A DNA stretch of 20,955 bases from an uncultured Bacteroidales bacterium (lineage in GTDB: Bacteria; Bacteroidota; Bacteroidia; Bacteroidales; UBA932), in contig ONFK01000005.1 in the NCBI GenBank assembly GCA_900317065.1, positions 1-20,955 on the forward strand, given 5' to 3'. The notes under the pieces are model-generated. The model was not told the DNA's origin, did no database searches, and saw only the letters and a program-made list of their open reading frames with translations. A program made the translations under genes and the position numbers. Shown piece after piece: positions 7,616-14,907 of this stretch (positions are counted from its first letter, which is position 1; the number at the start of each line of letters is the position of its first letter).

Positions 7616-10600
7616 ATGTTGAAAACCCGGCTGGAGAAAGAAAACATCATTTACTGCAGCGGACTTTTCCTGTCCGCGCGCTGGTTCGTGCTCAGCAGTG
7701 AAGCTCCGGAAGGAATAAACCTTGTAATACTTCCGGACAAGGAAAGCGCCGAATACTGCACGTCGGACCTTTATCAGCTGACCAAGGGAGACAGGGTGTT
7801 CCTCCTTCCCCCGAGCGGAAAAGGACTGGAGCGAAGCAACTACAGATCCTCCATAAGCGTGCAGAGGACGGCCGCCATATCGGCTGTGCTCAAGAACAAG
7901 GGAGAGCAGATTTTCGTAGTCTGCTGTCCTGAGGCCCTGGAAGAGAATATACCCGTCGGAAGCGGAAAAGAAAAGGATATCCTCGCCATAGTCAAAGGGC
8001 AGGAGATATCCTTCGACACCATAATAGGCACGCTGGCGAATATGGGATTCGAGCGCTGCGACTTCGTTTCCGCTCCAGGCCAGTTCGCGGTAAGAGGTTC
8101 CCTGATAGATATTTTCTCCTACGCCGAAAACGAGCCCTACCGCATATCATTCTGGGGAAACGAAGTGGAAAGCATCAGCATATTCGACTGCAATACCCAG
8201 ATTTCCAAGGGAGAAAGGGATGCTGCGGACATAATAGGCGGTGCACTCTCGGAAATATCGGAGCAGGGCCGCAATCTGCTTGAGATAATTCCCGGGACAT
8301 CCACAGTCTGGCTGGACTCGTCGGACGTCTACAGGGAAAAGAGTTTCTTCGGCCTCACGGAAAATTTCCGCAGGGTGTTCCTGCAGATTCCCCTGGGAGT
8401 CAAGGCCGCATCCCCCGAAAAATACCACATATCCCCCCAGCCCCGCTTCAACAAGAATTTCGACCTGCTCGAAGACGACATCCGCCGCAAGAAGGAAGGC
8501 GGATACAAGGTATATATATATGGAGAGAAGAGTTCCCAGCTGAACAGGATAAAGTCCATCATCTCGAGCGAGGGGGGCATATTGCCGGACTTCGTGGAAG
8601 GCAAGAATATCCACGAGGGATTCGTCGACGAAGATTCCAAAGTCGCCTGCTACACCGACCACGAGATATTCGACCGCTTCCACCGCGTGAGCATCAGGCG
8701 CAGCGTGGAAAAGAGCGAGCAACTCACCATCAACGACCTGAACTCCTTCAACATAGGGGATTACGTAGTGCACATCGACTACGGAATAGGCGTGTTCGGC
8801 GGTCTGGTGCGCATGTTCGACGACAAGGGGCGCGTCCGCGAGGTGGTGAAGATCACCTACAAGGACGGAGACGTGGTGTTCGTGTCGGTACACGCCCTCA
8901 ACAAACTCTCCCTCTTCCGTTCTTCCGAAGGCGAGGCTCCGAAAATCAACAAGTTGGGGTCGAAGACCTGGGCCACCCTCAAGGCGAACGCCAAGCGCAG
9001 GGTGAAGGACATAGCGAAGGATCTCATCCAACTCTACGCCAAGCGCAGGGCCACCAAGGGATTCGCCTTCTCCCCGGACACCTACCTTCAGGACGAACTT
9101 GAATCCTCGTTCATGTTCGAGGATACGCCCGACCAGGAGGCGGCCACCATCGCCGTCAAGCGGGACATGGAGGACGACTGCCCCATGGACAGGCTGGTGT
9201 GCGGAGACGTAGGTTTCGGAAAGACGGAGATAGCCATACGCGCAGCCTTCAAGGCTGTTACCGACGGCAAGCAGGTGGCGGTGCTCGTCCCCACCACAAT
9301 ACTCGCCCTGCAGCACTACAACACCTTTACCGCCCGTCTGGCGAACTTCCCCTGCACGGTGGATTATGTCAGCCGCCTGCGCACCGCCAAGCAGATAGGC
9401 GAGATAAAGAAGAAGGTCGCCGCAGGCAAGACGGACATCATAATCGGCACCCACAAGATACTGGGCAACGGCTTCGAATTCAAGGACCTGGGCCTGCTGA
9501 TAATAGACGAGGAGCAGAAGTTCGGCGTCGCGGCCAAGGAAAAACTCCGCCAGTTCAAGACCTCGGTGGATACTCTCACCCTGACGGCGACCCCCATCCC
9601 CAGAACCCTGCAGTTCTCGCTTCTCGGCGCACGCGACCTCAGCATCATCAACACCCCTCCTCCCAACCGCATCCCGGTGCAGACGGAGATAATCCTCTTC
9701 GACGAGAAGGAGGTGAAAAGCATTATAAACTACGAACTGGACCGTGGCGGGCAGGTGTTCTTCCTGCACAACAGGGTGGAAGAACTGCCGCACATAGAGA
9801 TCATCCTCCACCGTCTCGTGCCGGATGCCAGGATATGCACGGCGCACGGGCAGATGGAGTCCAAGGTGCTCGAAGACAAGATGCTGGGCTTCATCCGGGG
9901 AGATTACGACATACTCCTCTGCACCACCATCATCGAGAACGGACTGGACATACCCAACGCAAACACCATCATCATAAACCAGGCCCAGAACATAGGTCTG
10001 AGCGACCTGCACCAGCTGCGCGGACGCGTCGGACGCTCCAACCGCAAGTCTTTCTGCTATCTCATAGTACCGCCCCTCGCTTCGGTTACCGAAGATGCCC
10101 GCAGGCGTCTGCGCGCCATCGAGGAATTCTCCGACCTCGGCAGCGGATTCAACATCGCCATGCAGGACCTCGACATCCGCGGAGCCGGCAACCTGCTCGG
10201 TGCGGAGCAGAGCGGATTCATGATGGATATGGGATACGAAACCTTCCAGAAGGTGATAAACGAGGCTATGGACGAACTTGGTATCGAAACGGGTCAGAAG
10301 CTTAATAGAGGTAGGGAGAAATATATCTCGGACTGCACTATCGAAACCGACCAGGAAGCCCTCATCCCGGACGATTACATCGACATTACCGCCGAGAAAA
10401 TCCGCATTTACAAGCAGCTCGATTCCATGGATTCGGAGAAAGACCTGGACCGTCTGGCGATGCATCTCACCGACCGCTTCGGCCGCATCCCCAGGGAAGT
10501 CCAGAACCTTTTCTCGGTGGTCAAGATACGCAACCTCGGAACGCGTCTGGGCTTCGAAAAGATCATAATCAAGAACGGCATGTGCATCTGCTGGTTCATC

Positions 10601-10774
10601 TCTCTGGAGAACTCCCCCTACTTCAAGTCGGACGTGTTCGAGAAGATACTCGCGACCGTGTCGTCCGGCACCACTCCGTTCGTGCTCAAGCAGAGCGACA
10701 GGAAATTGAAACTGGTGGCCCACGGAGTCGACGGACTCCAAGCTGCGTGGTCACTTTTGAATAAGTTGGGATAA
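7616..10774 (+). CDS. mfd: Transcription-repair coupling factor Mfd
   Basis: Mfd is the ATP-dependent translocase that removes stalled RNA polymerase at DNA lesions and recruits UvrA. The 1052-aa product has an N-terminal UvrB-like module, a CarD-like RNA-polymerase-interacting domain (GDYVVHIDYGIGVFGGL, about 381-397), Walker A GDVGFGKTE (530-538), a DEEQ box near 631, TATPIPRTLQFS near 657, and helicase motif VI GRVGRSNR near 803. The translocation (TRG) region follows, with DIRGAGNLLGAEQSG near 855, then a C-terminal regulatory domain. It is somewhat shorter than the roughly 1150 aa of E. coli Mfd. No full-consensus promoter was found upstream. Its last bases contain the -33 box of the coaX promoter. 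Confidence 0.96.
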   Translation: MLKTRLEKENIIYCSGLFLSARWFVLSSEAPEGINLVILPDKESAEYCTSDLYQLTKGDRVFLLPPSGKGLERSNYRSSISVQRTAAISAVLKNKGEQIFVVCCPEALEENIPVGSGKEKDILAIVKGQEISFDTIIGTLANMGFERCDFVSAPGQFAVRGSLIDIFSYAENEPYRISFWGNEVESISIFDCNTQISKGERDAADIIGGALSEISEQGRNLLEIIPGTSTVWLDSSDVYREKSFFGLTENFRRVFLQIPLGVKAASPEKYHISPQPRFNKNFDLLEDDIRRKKEGGYKVYIYGEKSSQLNRIKSIISSEGGILPDFVEGKNIHEGFVDEDSKVACYTDHEIFDRFHRVSIRRSVEKSEQLTINDLNSFNIGDYVVHIDYGIGVFGGLVRMFDDKGRVREVVKITYKDGDVVFVSVHALNKLSLFRSSEGEAPKINKLGSKTWATLKANAKRRVKDIAKDLIQLYAKRRATKGFAFSPDTYLQDELESSFMFEDTPDQEAATIAVKRDMEDDCPMDRLVCGDVGFGKTEIAIRAAFKAVTDGKQVAVLVPTTILALQHYNTFTARLANFPCTVDYVSRLRTAKQIGEIKKKVAAGKTDIIIGTHKILGNGFEFKDLGLLIIDEEQKFGVAAKEKLRQFKTSVDTLTLTATPIPRTLQFSLLGARDLSIINTPPPNRIPVQTEIILFDEKEVKSIINYELDRGGQVFFLHNRVEELPHIEIILHRLVPDARICTAHGQMESKVLEDKMLGFIRGDYDILLCTTIIENGLDIPNANTIIINQAQNIGLSDLHQLRGRVGRSNRKSFCYLIVPPLASVTEDARRRLRAIEEFSDLGSGFNIAMQDLDIRGAGNLLGAEQSGFMMDMGYETFQKVINEAMDELGIETGQKLNRGREKYISDCTIETDQEALIPDDYIDITAEKIRIYKQLDSMDSEKDLDRLAMHLTDRFGRIPREVQNLFSVVKIRNLGTRLGFEKIIIKNGMCICWFISLENSPYFKSDVFEKILATVSSGTTPFVLKQSDRKLKLVAHGVDGLQAAWSLLNKLG

Positions 10775-10787
10775 ATTCTTATCTTTG
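10756..10787 (+). promoter_or_regulatory. Bacteroidota-type promoter for the coaX cluster
   Basis: TTTG (10756-10759), inside the end of mfd, is followed after exactly 20 bp by TATCTTTG (10780-10787), a full consensus. Transcription should begin near 10794. That makes the TTG at 10797 an almost leaderless start and supports the GTG at 10809 as the coaX start. It probably drives coaX, the OMP gene, the TPR gene and lptC. Confidence 0.78.
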
Positions 10788-10808
10788 TAGGCTTTATTGA
10801 CAGGAGAA

Positions 10809-11537
10809 GTGGCAAACTTACTGATAGAGGTCGGAAATACTGCGCTGAAAGCGGCATGGGCCGAGGGAATGACTCTCGGCAAGGCTTTCCGTTACCAGGG
10901 AGAGAAGGTGATGGAGTTCATCCTCTCCCTTACCGAAAAAGAGAAACCGGAGGTCATGGCCGTGGTATCCGCGAAGCCGGTCACCCCTGCCGAAGAGGAG
11001 ATTCTCCGCGTGGAATGCAGGCATCTGATGATACTCGACAGCGCCCATCCCGACATCCTGCAGCGCTACGACCTTCCGGACTATCTGTCCTACGACAGAG
11101 CCGCCTCGCTGCTCGCGGTCCGCTATCTTTTCAAGGGCAAGCCCTGCGTGGTATTCGATTTCGGAACGACCCTCACCATCGACCTGACCTCCGAAGACGG
11201 GCAGTACCGCGGCGGAAATGTCTCCCCCGGATTACTCACCCGCTTCAAGGCCCTGAGCCGTTATTCCAAGTCTCTGCCGCTGATGAACATCCCCGCCCGC
11301 ATCCCCCGCGAAGGCAACTCTTTGGAAACTTCCATAGAGTCCGGAGTCGTTTCGGGCATAATGTTTGAAATTGAAGGTTATATCCGCCGGCATCCGGGGC
11401 ACGTGGTGGTATTCACCGGCGGAGATGCCACCTATTTTGCCAAGCGCATGAAGCAGTCGCTCTTCATCGTGAGCAATCTGGTCCAGATGGGCTTGGCGCT
11501 GATAACAGACGATTATGTTGAAAAGAATATTCAATAG
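10809..11537 (+). CDS. coaX: Type III pantothenate kinase
   Basis: CoaX phosphorylates pantothenate, the first step of coenzyme A synthesis. With the GTG at 10809 the product is 242 aa and begins MANLLIEVGNT, matching the family N-terminus; an in-frame TTG at 10797 would add four residues. Visible motifs are the ASKHA phosphate-binding EVGNT (7-11), YDRAA near 95, FDFGTTLTID near 117, and GGNVSPG near 136. The first motif normally reads D-x-GNT; here the acidic residue is Glu (E7), a conservative but unusual change at a residue thought to bind the nucleotide or metal. The rest of the fold signatures are intact, so it is probably active. The next gene overlaps its end by 23 bp. Confidence 0.9.
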   Translation: MANLLIEVGNTALKAAWAEGMTLGKAFRYQGEKVMEFILSLTEKEKPEVMAVVSAKPVTPAEEEILRVECRHLMILDSAHPDILQRYDLPDYLSYDRAASLLAVRYLFKGKPCVVFDFGTTLTIDLTSEDGQYRGGNVSPGLLTRFKALSRYSKSLPLMNIPARIPREGNSLETSIESGVVSGIMFEIEGYIRRHPGHVVVFTGGDATYFAKRMKQSLFIVSNLVQMGLALITDDYVEKNIQ

Positions 11538-12846
11538 TGCAGTTCTTCCGGTGCTTCTGATGCTGGCAGGGGCGGGCGCCCATGCCCAGTCCGGCGAGTT
11601 CCTGTCCTACACTCCATACTCCATCTTCGGAATAGGAGACCTCTCCCAGCAGGGGTCGGCCTACAACCGCAGCATGGCCGGAGTGGGCATCGCTTCCAGA
11701 AACGTGCGTTATCTGAATTCCCTCAATCCGGCCGCCGTCACGGCGAGGGACACCCTGTCCTTCATGCTGGATTTCACCGTATCCAACTCCAACACCCTCT
11801 ACAGCCAGGGCTCGATGAAATCCGCCAGGAACATCAGCAACATCAGCAGCATGACCATGTCCTTCCCCATCTGGAAAAGCATGGCGATGATGGTGGGCAT
11901 ATCCCCCTACAGTTCGGGAGGATATTCCTATTCCGCCCTGGAAACCGACCCTTCCGTGCTCGCCACGACCGGCAATATCCGTTATTACGATTACGGCCAG
12001 GGAAGCATGTACAAGCTTTACGGCGCCCTGGGATATACCTTCTGGAAGAAACTCTCCGTCGGAGCCGAGGCGGACTACATCTTCGGCAACTACGGCAAGT
12101 ATTTCACGGAGACCTTCACGAACAGCGGATTCAACACGGCACAGGACGAGTACAAACTCAACCTGCACGCCTTCACCGGCAAGTTCGGCGCGCAGTATGA
12201 GCAGAAACTCGGCACCAAGGCCAAACTCGGGATAGGCGCGACCTACACCCTCGGGGCCGACCTGAACGGCACGGTGGAATACAAGCACCAGTCCGTGGGA
12301 TCCGCCGAAACGGTGGACGTGACAGCCTATACCGACACTCTCGGGAACGGCTCCGCCGTAGTGCGGCTCGCCTCCGAAATCGGGCTGGGCGTCTCCCTCA
12401 ACATGGAAGACCGCTTCCGCGCCGAAATAGACTATACCTTCTCCGACTGGAGCGGCACCGGCATCGACAAGGCGAACGGTTTCGCCAACACGACCAGCAA
12501 GACTCCGTTCAGCGCCACTGCCCGTCAGAGCATCCGCGCAGGCATCGAATATACTCCGGACAGATATAACGTCCGCTACTACATGAAACGCATATCCTAC
12601 AGGGCCGGAGCATACTACAATAACGAATATTACAAAGTCGGAGGCAGCGAAATCAACTCTTTCGGCATCACTTTAGGAGCAACCCTTCCTGTCAAGGAGA
12701 CTTTCCTGCACAACGGAATATCCGTAACGCTGGATCTCGGGCAGAGGGGTACGACGGCAGGCAGCCTGGTCCGCGAACGCTATGTAAAGATAGGCGTGGG
12801 GCTGAACCTCCACGACATATGGTTCAGGAAATACAGATATGAATAA
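11515..12846 (+). CDS. Outer-membrane beta-barrel protein (OmpP1/FadL-like), function unknown
   Basis: This 443-aa protein begins with a signal peptide (MLKRIFNSAVLPVLLMLAG, then AHAQ as the likely signal peptidase I site near residue 25). The mature part begins SGEFLSYTPYSIFGIGDL and consists of alternating polar/aromatic beta-strands, with many Tyr, Gly and Ser residues, and ends in an aromatic strand near LHDIWFRKYRY. This resembles the FadL/OmpP1-type barrels commonly found between coaX and a TPR gene in Bacteroidales. No ligand can be named. The ATG at 11515 lies inside the last codons of coaX (23-bp overlap), suggesting translational coupling. Its stop lies 20 bp before the next gene's chosen start. 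Confidence 0.75.
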   Translation: MLKRIFNSAVLPVLLMLAGAGAHAQSGEFLSYTPYSIFGIGDLSQQGSAYNRSMAGVGIASRNVRYLNSLNPAAVTARDTLSFMLDFTVSNSNTLYSQGSMKSARNISNISSMTMSFPIWKSMAMMVGISPYSSGGYSYSALETDPSVLATTGNIRYYDYGQGSMYKLYGALGYTFWKKLSVGAEADYIFGNYGKYFTETFTNSGFNTAQDEYKLNLHAFTGKFGAQYEQKLGTKAKLGIGATYTLGADLNGTVEYKHQSVGSAETVDVTAYTDTLGNGSAVVRLASEIGLGVSLNMEDRFRAEIDYTFSDWSGTGIDKANGFANTTSKTPFSATARQSIRAGIEYTPDRYNVRYYMKRISYRAGAYYNNEYYKVGGSEINSFGITLGATLPVKETFLHNGISVTLDLGQRGTTAGSLVRERYVKIGVGLNLHDIWFRKYRYE

Positions 12847-12865
12847 TAACGAAAACATTGCAGAT

Positions 12866-14191
12866 ATGAAAAAGATTGTTGTAGCATTGATGACCACAGT
12901 GTTGGTCTTTGCAGGTTTCAGGGCATCGGCACAGGGAAAATGGGGTGCGGACAGTGCAAATTGCATCAAGTACCTCTCTTTCTATGACGATTCCTACAAG
13001 GCGAAAGATTACGACAACGCTACCGTCAACTGGCGCAAGGCCTATGCCACCTGCCCCCACGGGGTAAGGCAGACCATGCTGACCAACGGCACGGAACTCA
13101 TGCGTAAACTCATCAACAAGAACAGGAACAACGCCACCTATCGCGAGTCCCTCATCGACTCCCTGATGACCCTTCACGAGGAGCGCGCCAAGTTCTTCCC
13201 CAAATATTCCGTATCCGCCCTCAACAACAAGGGTGTCGACATTGTCAACTACATCACCGGGGATGACAAGGCCCTGTTCGACGGTCTCAACGACGTCATT
13301 TCCCGCAACGGCGTGAATACCAGGACGAGCCTCTTCATCCAGGACATGAACGTCGCCATCGAACTTTACAAGAAGGGGCTGCTTTCCGCAGAGGACGTCA
13401 TCAATACTTATGAGAGGAATGTAGAGTTTCTCGACAAGGCTCCCGCCAATACTCCGGCCGTGGCAGAGCAGAACCAGAAGGTGAAGACCGACCTCGAGAG
13501 CCTCTTCATCACCAGCAAGGTGGCCGAGTGCAACGACCTCATCGCCCTGTTCACTCCCCGCTACGAGACCGGCTCGGACGACCTCTCCCTCGTTACCAAC
13601 ATCGTCAAGATGCTCAGCATCACCGAGGACTGCCAGGACAACGACCTCTTCCTGAACGCGGTGACCTCCATGTACAAGCTGGATCCTTCCTACAATTCGG
13701 CATACTACCTTTACAGGCTCAACGCATCCAGGAACAACATCGACGAGGCCCTCAAGTATATCGAAGAGGCCATCGCATACGAAACATCGGATGCCGCCAC
13801 CGACGCCAACTACAGTTTCGAGGCTGCTGCGTTCTGCTTCAAGAACGGCCGTCTTGCAAAGGCTTACAACTATGCAAACAATGCCGTTTCCCTCGATGCC
13901 GGCATGGCCGGAAAGGCCTATTTCCTTATGGGCCAGATCTGGGGGGCAACCTCCTGCGGAGGCGATGAAATCGAGAAACGCGCCCACTACTGGGTAGCCG
14001 TAGACTTCCTCAACAAGGCGAAGGCTGCGGACGCCTCACTCACCGAGGACGCCAACAGGGCCATCGGTTCCTACAGCATCTATTTCCCCGAAACCGCAGA
14101 GGCCTTCATGTACAATGTTACTGACGGTCAGGCGTACAGAGTGGTCTGCAACGGCATGAGCGCCTCCACCACCGTCCGTACCAGGAAGTAA
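12866..14191 (+). CDS. Secreted tetratricopeptide-repeat protein
   Basis: This 441-aa protein starts with a clear signal peptide (MKKIVVALMTTVLVFAGFRASAQ), which decides the ATG at 12866; an upstream in-frame ATG at 12839 would place nine polar residues before the signal and overlaps the previous gene. The mature protein is alpha-helical with TPR-like pairs. One is near the N-terminus (YDDSYKAKDYDNATVNWRKA). The clearest are in the C-terminal half: YYLYRLNASRNNIDEALKYI, then FCFKNGRLAKAYNYANNAV, then a last unit around YWVAVDFLNKAKAAD. It is probably periplasmic or outer-membrane-associated and may scaffold envelope assembly with its neighbours. The partner is unknown. Confidence 0.82.
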   Translation: MKKIVVALMTTVLVFAGFRASAQGKWGADSANCIKYLSFYDDSYKAKDYDNATVNWRKAYATCPHGVRQTMLTNGTELMRKLINKNRNNATYRESLIDSLMTLHEERAKFFPKYSVSALNNKGVDIVNYITGDDKALFDGLNDVISRNGVNTRTSLFIQDMNVAIELYKKGLLSAEDVINTYERNVEFLDKAPANTPAVAEQNQKVKTDLESLFITSKVAECNDLIALFTPRYETGSDDLSLVTNIVKMLSITEDCQDNDLFLNAVTSMYKLDPSYNSAYYLYRLNASRNNIDEALKYIEEAIAYETSDAATDANYSFEAAAFCFKNGRLAKAYNYANNAVSLDAGMAGKAYFLMGQIWGATSCGGDEIEKRAHYWVAVDFLNKAKAADASLTEDANRAIGSYSIYFPETAEAFMYNVTDGQAYRVVCNGMSASTTVRTRK

Positions 14192-14195
14192 TTAA

Positions 14196-14852
14196 GTGAT
14201 ACCTGAAAGGTTGAGGATATTCATTCGTGGGATAGCCGTCGTAATTGCGTCGGCTATCCTCGTTGTTTCCTGCAAGAGCAAAATGGCCCAGGCGGAGGCC
14301 CTGAACCTCGCCGACACCCCGATGCAGACGGTCGAGGACATGTTCGCCGTGCAGACGCGCAACGGCCTTGTGATGATGAGGGTGGAGGCGTCGGTGATGG
14401 AACGCTACGACAAGGACACCATCGCCTACGAATCCTTTCCCAAGGGCATAGCCATCTTCGGCTATTCCGACGAAGGCCTGCTGGAAACGGTCATAGTTTC
14501 GGACGACGGCCGGCACATCACCCTCAAGAAAGGCCCCGGGCGTCCGGCTCCGGAAGAAATCTGGGAGGCCTTCGGCAACGTGGTAATCCACAACGTCCTC
14601 AAGCAGGAGACCATGGAAACAGACACCATTTACTGGAATCAGGCCAAGAACGAGATATACACCGACTGCTATGTGAAGATGTATTCTCCGCAGGGATTCC
14701 TGCAGGGCTATGGCATGCGTTCCGACGATCACGCACGCAACGCCATCCTGCTCGAACCATTCAACGGCTATGGTTATACGGTGAGGGACAGTTCGGTGGT
14801 GGTGATTGATTCCGTTAATTTTATAGGCCCTTTACTCAAAAAGTTAAGATAA
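14196..14852 (+). CDS. lptC: LPS export ABC transporter periplasmic protein LptC
   Basis: LptC receives lipopolysaccharide from the LptBFG complex and passes it to LptA. The 218-aa product starts at a GTG 4 bp after the TPR gene stop, has a basic N-terminus and a hydrophobic stretch (about residues 9-25), and a lipobox-like VVSC (C26), so it may be lipid-anchored, as is usual for Bacteroidota LptC. The beta-jellyroll region follows, with TVEDMFAVQTRNGLVMMRVEA, a YDEDTI-like stretch and DTIYWNQAKNEIYTD. The identification rests on this fold pattern, the size and the position in the conserved cluster. A perfect 9-bp inverted repeat lies in the codons of its signal region. Confidence 0.85.
   Translation: MIPERLRIFIRGIAVVIASAILVVSCKSKMAQAEALNLADTPMQTVEDMFAVQTRNGLVMMRVEASVMERYDKDTIAYESFPKGIAIFGYSDEGLLETVIVSDDGRHITLKKGPGRPAPEEIWEAFGNVVIHNVLKQETMETDTIYWNQAKNEIYTDCYVKMYSPQGFLQGYGMRSDDHARNAILLEPFNGYGYTVRDSSVVVIDSVNFIGPLLKKLR
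14230..14259 (+). repeat. Inverted repeat within the lptC signal-peptide codons
   Basis: GGATAGCCG (14230-14238) and CGGCTATCC (14251-14259) are perfect 9-bp inverted complements around a 12-nt loop, starting 34 nt after the lptC start codon. No T-run follows. A hairpin here could modulate translation or slow transcription, but no function is demonstrated. Confidence 0.5.
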
Positions 14853-14858
14853 AATTAC

Positions 14859-14866
14859 TACCTTTG
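14859..14866 (+). promoter_or_regulatory. Probable -7 element of the ppiD promoter
   Basis: TACCTTTG is a full TAnnTTTG match starting 7 bp after the lptC stop. No clear TTG lies at the 19-21 bp spacing, so the -33 box is weak or absent. A start near 14873 would give an AT-rich leader of about 35 nt before the ATG at 14908, typical of this phylum. Confidence 0.6.
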
Positions 14867-14907
14867 CAGGCTTAATAAGAAATAATAATTAAAAAATATA
14901 AACTGAA

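Noticed and set aside
8147..10741. An 864-codon open frame antisense to mfd
   Set aside because: It is low in recognisable motifs and mirrors mfd codons; the C-rich third positions of mfd deplete stop codons on the other strand. The mfd frame has all family motifs.
10797..10808. TTG start for coaX at 10797
   Set aside because: It is within a few bases of the predicted transcript start, and the GTG at 10809 gives the normal family N-terminus.
12839..12865. The upstream ATG of the TPR gene at 12839
   Set aside because: It would put nine polar residues before an otherwise ordinary signal peptide and overlap the preceding gene.
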